64,000 nt of DNA from Mesostigma viride (Eukaryota; Streptophyta; Mesostigmatophyceae; Mesostigmatales; Mesostigmataceae). Position numbers and translations under genes: made by a program. Location: positions 723,140-787,139 of the forward strand of contig RPFO01000692.1 of the NCBI GenBank assembly GCA_009746045.1, in the 5' to 3' direction. The notes beneath the pieces were generated by a model, which ran no database searches, was not told the origin of the DNA, and saw only the letters and a program-made list of their open reading frames with translations. Of this stretch, positions 40,375 through 51,127 are shown in pieces. Numbering within the stretch: position 1 is the first letter of the stretch; each line of letters opens with the position of its first letter.

Positions 40375-42182
40375 CCCCTAAATGGTCTGGCTGCCGATTT
40401 TCCGCCTAAAACTGAGTTACAGCCGGCACGTCGGCCCCTTCTCGGGGGACCAAATGCCGCGAAAACTATTGAGAATTAGGAAAAGTTTAGCTGAGAAGAT
40501 CGAAAGTTTATAATTTTCCTCACAGCATGGTACTAGAGTTTGCATACTTCTGACAAAGTTATAGAGGTGTTCTGGCCGGTCAAAGTACTAGGGGTCAGGG
40601 TACTTTTTCACGTACAACGTGCATTCCGGAAAACGACGACCTGGCCATGGCGGCTTGCGCCCACGCATGGCATTTACGTTTTCGTTCGAATTTTCTGACC
40701 AAACTCAGGAAATTGATTTTATACGTCCTAAAGATGATACAGGCCAATTTTTGGTTCCCGGGAATGCCATTTGATAGGTGTCGGCAGCGTTCTTGCTGGA
40801 AAAAACTGCGATCAGGCCGGACGATAGAAACGTTGACAGCAATACCTTTCCGGCGTATTTTAAAGGATATATTGGTTTCTTTGTACTTTTTATGATACAT
40901 GGTAGTCGTAAACGTGCAAGGGTGGCCAGAAATCGCCGAATCCAGCGACCATGCTGCACAACTTTGGTGTGCCGAAATGCGCCATTTTGCGGCCACCGCC
41001 TGGGCCAAGGTAACGCCATCCATGCCTGGTAAAGCTGAGTTATCGTTTTCCAATCGATATTTGACGTTTATATATACGTTCTAGTTTGTGTAGCACATTC
41101 TTTTTGCATCATTCATGCTCTTTCTTGACCCTGGCCTGGCCCCTTTCTAAAACACCCTTCTTAGATGCTTCCCTCAGTCAGTTGACCTGCCACAGGGTGA
41201 TGGTGATAAGTTTTAGAGGCTGTATGGGTCTGAATACCTCCATATATGTTTGTTATACATTTCCCACACACATATTGCATGAGTGTGAGGCAGTTGGCTG
41301 GTCTCTGTGGCATCATCAAGCATGTAACCGGTGAGTAGAAGCTTCCCATTGTCAGCATGTGCCACCAGGTGTGCTGGCCATCACCTGGCAAGCTATAGCA
41401 GCTTAGGCCTAGTTTATCCTTGCTAGGGCAAGCTGAAATAGGCTTAACATCACTAGTTTGTTGGTGGCTGCCTCCTAGAATGCATGCCTTGCGTAGGGTA
41501 TCCGTACCACGTTACCTACGTGCATGGACAAGGTGGCACCTGCACATAGGTGCCATGTAAGGGCAGTGTGATGATGCAGTTATGTTTCCCCATCATTGTG
41601 GAAGGGAAATGTATTGTGTGGCATGGTTGGGGGCCATATTAGTAGGTATTAGTAGATAGTATGCCCACTCCTACCCCCTTGGTTGCTTTTTACCAACGGT
41701 ACCCCTATGGACTGTACTGGGTGTAACTGCTTGTATACCCACCCAAATGATGACCCCAATGGCTCAAACTGTTCAGCAACTAATTGTTCATCATCCCTGA
41801 AGTGGTAGGTGCCTAGCTCTTACAACATAATTCAAAATGCACATTCTACCAAAAATGAAAACGCTCGTCTTGACCCCCCTGACTTTGACGGCAGTTATAC
41901 ATGGCCTACCCTGCATATATGTAAGGTGTATAGAGCTTTGACATGGCTCTGTATATAGGTTCATAGCTGGGCGTTTGCTTTGGTTTGAGTGATTTCACTC
42001 TGCTGTAAGTAATTATATTTTTAATATATGTAAGGTTGTGATATACCAACCCGAAGGGCAACTCTTGGACATGCTTGGCCCCCAAGGACAGCCATTGGAT
42101 ATGGGTGGGTTGGATGGCATCTGGTTTGCAAAATTGTGAAGTTACAGCCGATGCATCGGCAGTATTTCTGCCCATTTAGGGG
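40375..42182 (+). mobile_element. P element copy III: complete ends, piggyBac-like termini
   Basis: TTAA (40371-40374) then CCCCTAAATGG at the left; CCATTTAGGGG then TTAA (42183-42186) at the right. These are 11-bp perfect inverted termini with a TTAA duplication, 1.8 kb in all. CCC-starting termini at TTAA are typical of piggyBac, but no transposase ORF was seen, so this is a non-autonomous copy. Diverged copies are at 1-1218 and 32697-33914. It carries a 97-bp LINE 3' stub. Confidence 0.82.
41927..42023 (+). mobile_element. LINE 3'-end stub, 97 bp, with 12-bp target duplication
   Basis: Only the end of the LINE 3' UTR and its AT tail. The duplication ATATATGTAAGG flanks it at 41915-41926 and 42024-42035. 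The uninterrupted site is present in P copy II (33755-33774), which proves the insertion boundaries. Confidence 0.93.
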
Positions 42183-42350
42183 TTAAAAGCTGGGCTATTT
42201 ACATGGCCAAAATGGTCACATTTGTTTGAGTTATTAATTTTCCCGCAAAATGGGTACTTTTTTGAGCCAAAAAAAATAAATCAAATCATTAACACATCAG
42301 ATTGGGTCATCCATACATGCGAAATTCCACTGAGTGGGGGGAAACACAAC

Positions 42351-43783
42351 TGTCGCGTCCGTGATCTATCACGTCCGCAATTCAGATTTTAGCGTAATTC
42401 TGACGTCCGCAGCCTTGTGCGGGTTGCTATACCGCGGCCCGGTACTGACGCTGCGGATCTCAATTGTACTCACGCGCCAAGTCCGCTGAATTTGCTGACG
42501 GAACTTTTGGGCGGACCTGAATTTCACTGACATTCGTCACAAGGGCAGTTTGCCGAATGCTGGTACGCAGCAAGCCGGCGAGGCACTGAGCAGATGTGCA
42601 ATTTCAGGATTTCAACGTGGGACACCAGACACAAATGCAAGGAAGCCCCAGGCGGTGCCTGGCATAGCCGATAGATTTGCCCTTGTATATTTGTGTTCGC
42701 TTGACAGATAAAGCTTGAAGTTTAGCTTGTCGGAAATTAGACAATGTTGTGATTGGCTGATGTCTAAAGTGGCGCTAGTGGCGCCAGCCGCCAGGCTTGA
42801 GCTTTGAGCAGTATAGAAGGATGAGCAACGAACCATGGTGGTCGTTGTTCGTCCGTTTCTCTCCCTCACAACTGGTTTGTTGTCTTCATGGGGTGAAATA
42901 GTTCGAGCAGCCCGGAGCAGCCCCCGTGAGTGGTTGCATGCAGTCAGTTGCCATGAGGATGGACTGACGGATACGACAATGTATTGGTTTTGTTAAGAAT
43001 GTGTGTAAGACTGAGAACGAGACAAGGGACAGGGCCTTCGGGCACCCTGGTCGTCGTTGGCAAGAATGCCAGTAGGAACTAGGTCGGCAACACACGCACT
43101 GCCGCCACAAGGGGCCTGCAGTGGCGTCACCCAAGGGGCCTCACAGCTGCTCTTATAACTACAACATTACAACTCGACACTCTTTGTAATTCGTCATGTA
43201 TCTCATTGGAATTGAAATGTCTTTTGGTTGCTTTAATGATAAAGCATGGTCTCAAGAATCGGCTGGTTGGGCCGGATTGCCTGTCATGAAGGTGGCGGTG
43301 CCATAAAGTAAAGGACCGCACCTTTCATTCTCATTTCAAACGGACGAACAACCCATGATGGGTTCAGTCCGGCCAGCCTGGCCGATGTTCCTCCTGCTTC
43401 ACCCAGGGAAGCACAAGGAAAAGGTTATTGCTGAGCCTTCAAAAGCATCTGAAGAGGTTAGGCTTTTCCCGGTAAAAAGCCATCGAAGGGGTTATTGCTA
43501 AGCCTTTAAAAGCATGCATGTTAAGGTTGTTGCTGATCCTGGAAAAGCATCTTGGAGCAGCTGGATTTTTTTTTTTCTTTTTGCTGCTGCCTGGAATGAC
43601 GCCCTCTTTGGGCTTCCTTCTTTAGTGTGAGATGCCTTTCTTTCACTTTTTGCTCTCACGTTGTTGTGAGCTAAATAGTGGGGGGGGAGGTGGCATATCT
43701 CACACATGATTACTGCTGATAGTGGATGCATTCCAAGTAGCGGTAATGACCAGTCCAGGATGATATGGCACGCAAACGCGACA
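42351..43783 (+). repeat. Tandem repeat T, copy 1 (1433 bp, TGTCGCG...CGCGACA)
   Basis: Begins TGTCGCGTCCGTGATC and ends CACGCAAACGCGACA. It is followed by GC and then a second copy. The whole three-copy array is flanked by (A)CAAC at 42346-42350 and 51123-51127. It has no gene. TG...CA ends with a 4-5 bp duplication fit a solo-LTR-like unit; the short inverted ends also fit a non-autonomous DNA element. Bases 43427-43429 (ATT) are the empty DIRS target. Confidence 0.8.
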
Positions 43784-44864
43784 GCTGTCGCGTCCGTGAT
43801 CTATCACGTCCGCAATTCAGATTTTAGCGTAATTCTGACGTCCGCAGCCTTGTGCGGGTTGCTATACCGCGGCCCGGTACTGACGCCGCGGATCTCAATT
43901 GTACTCACGCGCCAAGTCCGCTGAATTTGCTGACGGAACTTTTGGGCGGACCTGAATTTCACTGACATTCGTCACAAGGGCAGTTTGCCGAATGCTGGTA
44001 CGCAGCAAGCCGGCGAGGCACTGAGCAGATGTGCAATTTCAGGATTTCAACGTGGGACACCAGACACAAATGCAAGGAAGCCCCAGGCGGTGCCTGGCAT
44101 AGCCGATAGATTTGCCCTTGTATATTTGTGTTCGCTTGACAGATAAAGCTTGAAGTTTAGCTTGTCGGAAATTAGACAATGTTATGATTGGCTGATGTCT
44201 AAAGTGGCGCTAGTGGCGCCAGCCGCCAGGCTTGAGCTTTGAGCAGTATAGAAGGATGAGCAACGAACCATGGTGGTCGTTGTTCGTCCGTTTCTCTCCC
44301 TCACAACTGGTTTGTTGTCTTCATGGGGTGAAATAGTTCGAGCAGCCCGGAGCAGCCCCCGTGAGTGGTTGCATGCAGTCAGTTGCCATGAGGATGGACT
44401 GACGGATACGACAATGTATTGGTTTTGTTAAGAATGTGTGTAAGACTGAGAACGAGACAAGGGACAGGGCCTTCGGGCACCCTGGTCGTCGTTGGCAAGA
44501 ATGCCAGTAGGAACTAGGTCGGGAACACACGCACTGCCGCCACAAGGGGCCTGCAGTGGCGTCACCCAAGGGGCCTCACAGCTGCTCTTATAACTACAAC
44601 ATTACAACTCGACACTCTTTGTAATTCGTCATGTATCTCATTGGAATTGAAATGTCTTTTGGTTGCTTTAATGATAAAGCATGGTCTCAAGAATCGGCTG
44701 GTTGGGCCGGATTGCCTGTCATGAAGGTGGCGGTGCCATAAAGTAAAGGACCGCACCTTTCATTCTCATTTCAAACGGACGAACAACCCATGATGGGTTC
44801 AGTCCGGCCAGCCTGGCCGATGTTCCTCCTGCTTCACCCAGGGAAGCACAAGGAAAAGGTTATT

Positions 44865-44996
44865 CTATTAACCGTGGAACTCCAAGGTAACCAGACTCTT
44901 TATTAAAACAATAAGTAGAGCACATCGGGAAGTGGCCCTCAACTGGCCATCCTTACCCATGGGAACACTTTATGTCCAAAAAGGCTAGCCTTACCC
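44865..44996 (-). repeat. DIRS split direct repeat, block A (terminal)
   Basis: 132 bp, beginning CTATTAACCGTGGAACTCC and ending GGCTAGCCTTACCC; repeated at 45411-45542 with one or two substitutions. Confidence 0.92.
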
Positions 44997-45029
44997 CCAA
45001 ACAGGCAACACACAGGGAGGGCGGGTGGG

Positions 45030-45410
45030 AAAACAAAAGAGACCGCCATGAGCTAGGTGAGCAAGCTTTTATCGTGTTTCAAGGCCAACGGCTCTCTACC
45101 AACGGCCAGATCCGGCAACGGCCTCTAAACAGTTTTAGCCGTCAAGTTTTACTTCAGATATTGCCTGTTGCAAACCCGTCCGCAATCACAGATCTGCTAG
45201 GAGAACCTAGACGCAAAAATCCGTCGTCAAGGTACTCAGCACACCGTCAAGGTATGGGCCGCAACAATTAGGCCATATCTTCCGTAATACTCGTACACTA
45301 GAAGCCTAATCAACCTTATTACGATCACATCACCCAGCTCTATTTCACCTAGCATCAGCGGCTCCCCTTCCGTATCACTATAAAGAAACTATGTTCAGAG
45401 AACCCCGATT
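45030..45410 (-). repeat. DIRS split direct repeat, block B (internal)
   Basis: 381 bp, from AAAACAAAAGAGACCGCC to GAACCCCGATT; repeated at 49872-50252 with about two differences. It joins block A at 45410/45411 without spacer. Confidence 0.92.
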
Positions 45411-45542
45411 CTATTAACCGTGGAACTCCAGGGTAACCAGACTCTTTATTAAAACAATAAGTAGAGCACATCGGGAAGTGGCCCTCAACTGGCCATCCTT
45501 ACCCATGGGAACACTTTATGTCCAAAAAGGCTAGCCTTACCC
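45411..45542 (-). repeat. DIRS split direct repeat, block A (internal)
   Basis: 132-bp copy of 44865-44996, directly adjoining the ORF region. Confidence 0.92.
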
Positions 45543-45618
45543 TTACATCCCTCCCTGGCGACCCAAGCCAGGGGCAAAACAAAAACCGGTGGACGCATAA
45601 GACAAGAATGAAGGGAAC

Positions 45619-46310
45619 TTAAGAGGAAGGCAGAGAAAAGACGCTCCGCCAAATGCGCGGGGGGCAGGCGGCGATAGCCCGAACCAGGGCGTCAGGAAGG
45701 GTGAGGGCCAAGCTCCGGTGCAATCCCACATAGTGGGCGACAGTTTTGCTGCTGCGCCAGCGACCCCGATGCTGAATATCAGCCATGCTGCGCTGCCGCA
45801 AAAAATCATAGGTAGCCCCCCCATGCCGCAGCCCGTGAATGGTAAACACCGTGTCGACCCCCAAAGCTTGCGTGGCCTGATGCCAAACCCGGCTGAACTG
45901 GGCATAATCGTAAGGGAACACCCGCTCCCAGGCCGCCTTGCCACGCATACAAGCCCGCAAGAGGGTCTCAGTCATGACATCCTCGATCACCACAGACTGC
46001 ACCTCCCCCTTAGCCGTCTTAGCTGACATCAACAACAAGGCGCCCCGCTGCGAACCCCGCAACCGAACATCAGGCTGCAAGCGCACATGGCCGACCAACA
46101 GGTTGAGCGCCTCCGATACCCGCAGGTATTGTTGGAAAATAACGATGACCATCATAGCCGCACGAGGCTGCCGCTGGAGCACCATAGTACAAGCAAGCGC
46201 AAACGCAGCCTCCCATGGAATGGGGGGGGGGCACGAGGGGGTGCCAACGTGCGCCAGCCAGCCAAAACACTTCGTGCCAAGGCCCAATCCCGCACCTCCC
46301 GGGGAAGTAC
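45619..46310 (-). pseudogene. DIRS tyrosine recombinase, catalytic part (frameshifted from RT ORF)
   Basis: The YR integrates circular element DNA. The catalytic tetrad is visible: Arg in QQYLRVSEAL, His and Arg in TIHGLRHGGATYDFL, the second His in DIQHRGRWRSSK and the Tyr in VAHYVG. The catalytic part from about 46225 to 45619 is in one frame. The short stretch before it (46310-46225, VRDWALARSVLAGWRTLAPP) is in another, and the N-terminal DNA-binding part (VKPATLMVYHRGLRSFFAWW) continues from the RT ORF in a third. One break coincides with a C/G homopolymer at 46227-46236, so at least that one may be a sequencing indel. Confidence 0.88.
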
Positions 46311-48694
46311 AAATTCAGGCCCATAAGCGCATTGACACACAACTGGCGGCTGTAACACCGTGAGTGCGCCCAAGCGACATACTCGCAATAGTATTCCTCT
46401 ATCGTCAAGCCGCGCAACAAGCTGCCAACCCGACCCCGCCGGCTCGCCCACCATGCGAAAAAGGACCTAAGACCCCGATGGTAAACCATCAAAGTAGCCG
46501 GCTTCACCTTGCCCTCAAGAAGGGTCAAGTAGCTAGCGCCAAGCCGAGGCCCGGGATTGGGATGAACACCCTCGCGAGTCAAATCGCGGACCCACCCGGC
46601 CACCGAGGCAGCCATGGAAAGCCCCCGCGAAGGCCCATCCGCAGGCTGAAGCTCACTTGGCGTCCAGACCCATTGTGAGCGGCTGCCGGTGACCAACGTA
46701 AGAGCGCACAACCGGCGGCATTGCTTGTTTAACCGGTAAGAAGAGGAACGCCCTTTAGCCAAGCAGCCCAAAGCGGCAGTGGAGTCCACTAACCTCACCA
46801 CCCGCTTACCCCATGTTCCGAGGTTCCGGGCCGAGCGCTCCACCCCCTTCACAGCGGCCCGCACTTCCTTCTCGTTGATGTGCATGGTCGAATCGCGCCA
46901 GCGACTCTTGATCCCGACGCGCCATCGCCCGTGGATGATGGCTTTTTCCGCGGCCTTGGTCAAGGGTCTAGGCCCGGCATACATGGCCTCACCTGGGGTG
47001 AGGAGGGTTGGGTAACCCCGCACCTCCCGGGCCCGAGCTAATTCCGTCACCTCAGCTGGGGCCATCTCAGCGTAGACAACCCCCTGCCCAAAACTAGACG
47101 CATCCGAGGCCACCACCACCGGAGCCAGGGCAGCCCCCCGGTCCACACGGAGCATGGGGGCCAACGCCATGGCACACTCGAGCTCATCGCGCACACCTTG
47201 CCACAAAGGTCGCGTTCGCTGGCCCCACCCCTTGAGGTTGATGAACTTAAAACTCTGCTGCCATATGGACAAGCAAGTGCGGCTGAGCATCTGCAGCCAC
47301 ACCCACCGGCCCACGACGGCCGCCAGCGCCTCAGCGGTAGCGCGTCCCCTCTCGAGGAGTACACGAGTGTGCGCAACCACAAGGGTGAGCTGCTTAGCTG
47401 TCGGCTCCAACACCCCATCCCGCCGGTGAACAACACCCAGAGCTTCTAGCTCGTCCTCCCCCTCCGGGCTAGCCATGATCGTCTTGTCCTTGGAGGGCAC
47501 AAGGTTGTTAGGCGCGTACCCGTCTTCAATAGCACTCGCGATTAAGCGATTCACCGCCTCGCACGTGCGCCCATTGCTGACCACCAGGTCATCAATAGTG
47601 ATGGATACCATAGGGGCAGGGGGGTCCTCAAGGTCGATTTGCATCTCCCTCGTGCTCTCCTCCTTGTACTCGATGGCTAGGGCGGTTGGGTTACCCCATG
47701 CATTCCGAAGCACGGTCAGCTCCCCTACACTTGTGAGGCGGTTCACCTGCCGTCTAGGATCCAAAGCGCCCGTGGCATAGAGGACCATCTCATGGATGGC
47801 TTCCCCTAGCGCTACAGCGTGGGAGTGCCCCATGGCCAGCACTTTCAGCACTGGCCACACCCTCCTCCGCCGCCCCGGCAGCCCGACATCGGTGGACCAC
47901 ACATCAGGTAGCCCTTGATAATCCCACCACCACTCCGGCACTTGGATGGTATAGTAATACGAGACCAGATCGCTCTTGGCCGTGTAGCACCGACCCTTGA
48001 TATAGACCTCCGAGTATATGCCCAGGTGGGGTAACACCGTCTTAGGGGGGTCCACCCACAGTGCGTTCCCCAACTTCTTATTCACAATGAGCCTTAACTC
48101 CCCCACTCCTTTGGCCACCCCAAAACATCCGTCTACCCACTTTGGCCGCGTCTCTCGGAACTCCACCATCCCCACGTCCGCTGCCCTCCCCATCAACTTG
48201 CCCCACTCCGCCATGGTGCACCCTCGGCTGGGGGCAGGTACATTCCAATACCTCGCACTGGCAGCCACCTCCGGCTTGATGCAGTTGGCTTCGCTCGCGT
48301 ACACCTCTCGCCAACTAGGTCGTAGCGCCAGCAAATCCAGCAGCTTCGCCTTTCCTGCCACCTCGCGCTTCGGCAGACTCACCCGCTCCGCCACAAGTTG
48401 TTCATACTTATTACATTTCCCATAGATTAGATCACTTCCTTCTGCGGGGCCTGTCGCAACGCCGGTTACGCGGCGACTGTACCACTCGCAGTGCTTCTTG
48501 ACCCTTTTCAGGGCCTCCGCCGTTCCTCTGGAGCACGCGCCTCCAGATTTAGGCGGAGGGTCTGCCCCCCCGTGCCATAGCCAATTCAACCACGTAATCA
48601 CCTTGTGTTGTAGAGTGAAGGTCCGGCGGCGGCGAGTTGCACGCTGGCGTCTGCGTGCTGACCTCACTCTCCCCCACGTAGTGCTTAGAGGCAT
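46310..48694 (-). CDS. DIRS reverse transcriptase, RNase H and YR N-terminus
   Basis: Starts MPLSTTWGRVRSARRRQRAT at 48694, 47 bp after the gag stop. The RT has CFGVAKGVGELRLIVNKKLG, a TAKSDLVSYYYTIQVPEWWW block and catalytic MVSITIDDLVVSNG (IDD instead of the common YxDD). DIRS-type RNase H follows: VVASDASSFGQGVV, HINEKEVRAAVKGV, RLVDSTAALGCLAKG, PADGPSRG. After an NPGP motif (46547-46558) the frame enters the recombinase N-terminal domain. Open reading continues to 46070, but below about 46310 the residues no longer make recombinase sense, so the useful frame ends there. Confidence 0.9.
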
Positions 48695-48741
48695 TGTAGG
48701 AAGAGGCAGTGGGAAGGGGGAGCGGTTTACCCTTTCGGTGT

Positions 48742-49800
48742 TTACTTGGTTTGCTGGGCCTTGCCCAGCTTCTCCATCATCGTGGCGCTTTGCAGGGCCA
48801 TCTTCATGGCCGGGTTGCTCACCAAGGAGGCATCTTCCTTGAGAGCAAGGAGGTGGCCAGCCACCTTCCACCCTCCTGACCCCTGGCTCTCCACTAGGAG
48901 CATGGCTGCCACCACCCTCATGAGATACTCTACCCCAGCCAACTCCCCGGCTGCCGGCCCCAACTCCTTGAAGAGTGTGTCCATGGCCAGGGCGATGTTC
49001 ATGACCACCTTCCTGCTTTCCTGGTTCCTCCACCCCCCTTGGCGAGTAGCCATGATCCAACTCTTTATCCCCCCTCCATTGTCGTTGGCATCCTCGAGCA
49101 CCTCGGGGAGCACTCTCTCTTGCACCCTCCAATTCACCACTTGTGCTCGAGTGGGCAGCGTCACCCCTTTGGTCTTTTTCGGCTTCCTGGAAGCCCCATC
49201 TGCCCCGGCCAGCGCATCCTTCAATTTCGTCAGGAAATCCTCTTCCTCGGACTCCTCCTCCTCCTCCTCTTCTTTGCCCGCCTGCCCCTGCTTGCCAATA
49301 ATAGCCGCCAGCTCCAAGAGCTGCTCCCTCACATCCCCCGCGGCCTTTCCCTTGCTCGGGGCTGGGCTTCCGACTTTTTTCGTCCCCTTTTTCGCCCCTT
49401 TCGTGGGCCGGCGTGGTGGCTGCATCTCCTCTTCGTCCGAGTCCGCCAAGTCCCGGGCGCTTTGGAGGGCTGCCACTAGCGCTTCGTTTGGGTCCGCTGC
49501 TGCCAGAATTTCAGGCCCGTCCACGTGGTCGACCAGCAGTCCAACGACGGACTCCAGCTGGGCCGCAGACCACCGGCTGACAGTAGTTACCCAGTCGGTC
49601 CCGAGGACCGCCTCAAAGGCAGCGCACACTTCAGGCAGGCCCGAGCAAGTGGAGAGCTCCTGATGGAGCCTTTTCTTCTGCGTCGGCCAGCCTAGTCGGC
49701 CCTTTCCCGTCTGTTTAGTAGCTGTCGGCACCTCGGGATTAGCTTTCGGTAATTGCTTCCCAGCACCTGTCGAACCTGGCTTCCGCCCGGGCTTCGGCAT
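48742..49800 (-). CDS. DIRS Gag-like protein
   Basis: 352 codons starting MPKPGRKPGSTGAGKQLPKA. A basic N-terminus is followed by a helical part (QLESVVGLLVDHVDGPEILA), an acidic Glu run (GKEEEEEEESEEEDFLTKLK), and a C-terminal helical domain (VLPEVLEDANDNGGGIKSWI, GVEYLMRVVAAMLLVESQGS). No zinc knuckle. Position upstream of the RT in a DIRS element indicates Gag. The frame is intact. Confidence 0.75.
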   Translation of the reverse strand: MPKPGRKPGSTGAGKQLPKANPEVPTATKQTGKGRLGWPTQKKRLHQELSTCSGLPEVCAAFEAVLGTDWVTTVSRWSAAQLESVVGLLVDHVDGPEILAAADPNEALVAALQSARDLADSDEEEMQPPRRPTKGAKKGTKKVGSPAPSKGKAAGDVREQLLELAAIIGKQGQAGKEEEEEEESEEEDFLTKLKDALAGADGASRKPKKTKGVTLPTRAQVVNWRVQERVLPEVLEDANDNGGGIKSWIMATRQGGWRNQESRKVVMNIALAMDTLFKELGPAAGELAGVEYLMRVVAAMLLVESQGSGGWKVAGHLLALKEDASLVSNPAMKMALQSATMMEKLGKAQQTK

Positions 49801-49871
49801 CCCAGCCGCTTTGCAGAAAGGAATTCCGGGCGTCAGCTACGCTGCCCCTGACCCCTGTCGCCGCCTTCGTT

Positions 49872-50252
49872 AAAACAAAAGAGACCGCCATGAGCTAGGT
49901 GAGCAAGCTTTTATCGTGTTTCAAGGCCAACGGCTCTCTACCAACGGCCAGATCCGGCAACGGCCTCTAAACAGTTTTAGCCGTCAAGTTTTACTTCAGA
50001 TATTGCTTGTTGCAAACCCGTCCGCAATCACAGATCTGCTAGGAGAACCTAGACGCAAAAATCCGTCGTCAAGGTACTCAGCACACCGTCAAGGTATGGG
50101 CCGCAACAATTAGGCCATATCATCCGTAATACTCGTACACTAGAAGCCTAATCAACCTTATTACGATCACATCACCCAGCTCTATTTCACCTAGCATCAG
50201 CGGCTCCCCTTCCGTATCACTATAAAGAAACTATGTTCAGAGAACCCCGATT
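49872..50252 (-). repeat. DIRS split direct repeat, block B (terminal)
   Basis: 381 bp, matching 45030-45410. It ends GAACCCCGATT at the junction with T copy 2. Confidence 0.92.
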
Positions 50253-50608
50253 GCTTAGCCTTCAAAAGCATCTGAAGAGGTTAGGCTTTTCCCGGTAAAA
50301 AGCCATCGAAGGGGTTATTGCTAAGCCTTTAAAAGCATGCATGTTAAGGTTGTTGCTGATTCTGGAAAAGCATCTTGGAGCAGCTGGATTTTTTTTTTTC
50401 TTTTTGCTGCTGCCTGGAATGACGCCCTCTTTGGGCTTCCTTCTTTAGTGTGAGATGCCTTTCTTTCACTTTTTGCTCTCACGTTGTTGTGAGCTAAATA
50501 GTGGGGGGGGAGGTGGCATATCTCACACATGATTACTGCTGATAGTGGATGCATTCCAAGTAGCGGTAATGACCAGTCCAGGATGATATGGCACGCAAAC
50601 GCGACAGC

Positions 50609-51123
50609 TGTCGCGTCCGTGATCTATCACGTCCGCAATTCAGATTTTAGCGTAATTCTGACGTCCGCAGCCTTGTGCGGGTTGCTATACCGCGGCCCGG
50701 TACTGACGCCGCGGATCTCAATTGTACTCACGCGCCAAGTCCGCTGAATTTGCTGACGGAACTTTTGGGCGGACCTGAATTTCACTGACATTCGTCACAA
50801 GGGCAGTTTGCCGAATGCTGGTACGCAGCAAGCCGGCGAGGCACTGAGCAGATGTGCAATTTCAGGATTTCAACGTGGGACACCAGACACAAATGCAAGG
50901 AAGCCCCAGGCGGTGCCTGGCATAGCCGATAGATTTGCCCTTGTTGTATATTTGTGTTCGCTTGTCAGATAAAGCTTGAAGTTTAGCTTGTCGGAAATTA
51001 GACAATGTTATGATTGGCTGATGTCTAAAGTGGCATATCTCACACATGATTACTGCTGATAGTGGATGCATTCCAAGTAGCGGTAATGACCAGTTCAGGA
51101 TGATATGGCACGCAAACGCGACA
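50609..51123 (+). repeat. Tandem repeat T, copy 3, internally deleted
   Basis: 515 bp keeping both T ends. The middle, about 920 bp, is missing between 'gtctaaagtggc' and 'atatctcacaca'. A GTGGC microhomology sits at both deletion edges in full copies. It also carries a 3-bp 'ttg' expansion near 50943. Confidence 0.88.
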
Positions 51124-51127
51124 CAAC

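Larger units (their letters stand above)
44865..50252 (-). mobile_element. DIRS-group (PAT/Kangaroo-type) retrotransposon
   Basis: 5.39 kb with split direct repeats. Read on the minus strand: block B (50252-49872), internal ORFs, block A (45542-45411), block B again (45410-45030), a 33-bp unique spacer, block A again (44996-44865). The inner A-B junction is seamless. This is the A1-ORFs-B1-A2-B2 layout of PAT and Kangaroo elements. It has no target duplication; ATT is shared by the target, both edges and the inner junction, as expected for recombinase-mediated insertion of a circle. Kangaroo of Volvox is a known green-algal member of this group. Confidence 0.93.
43786..50606 (+). repeat. Tandem repeat T, copy 2, split by the DIRS element
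   Basis: Nearly identical to copy 1 (1-2 differences per several hundred bases). It is interrupted after ATT at 44862-44864 and resumes at 50253. Without the DIRS element it is about 1433 bp, the same length as copy 1. Confidence 0.85.
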
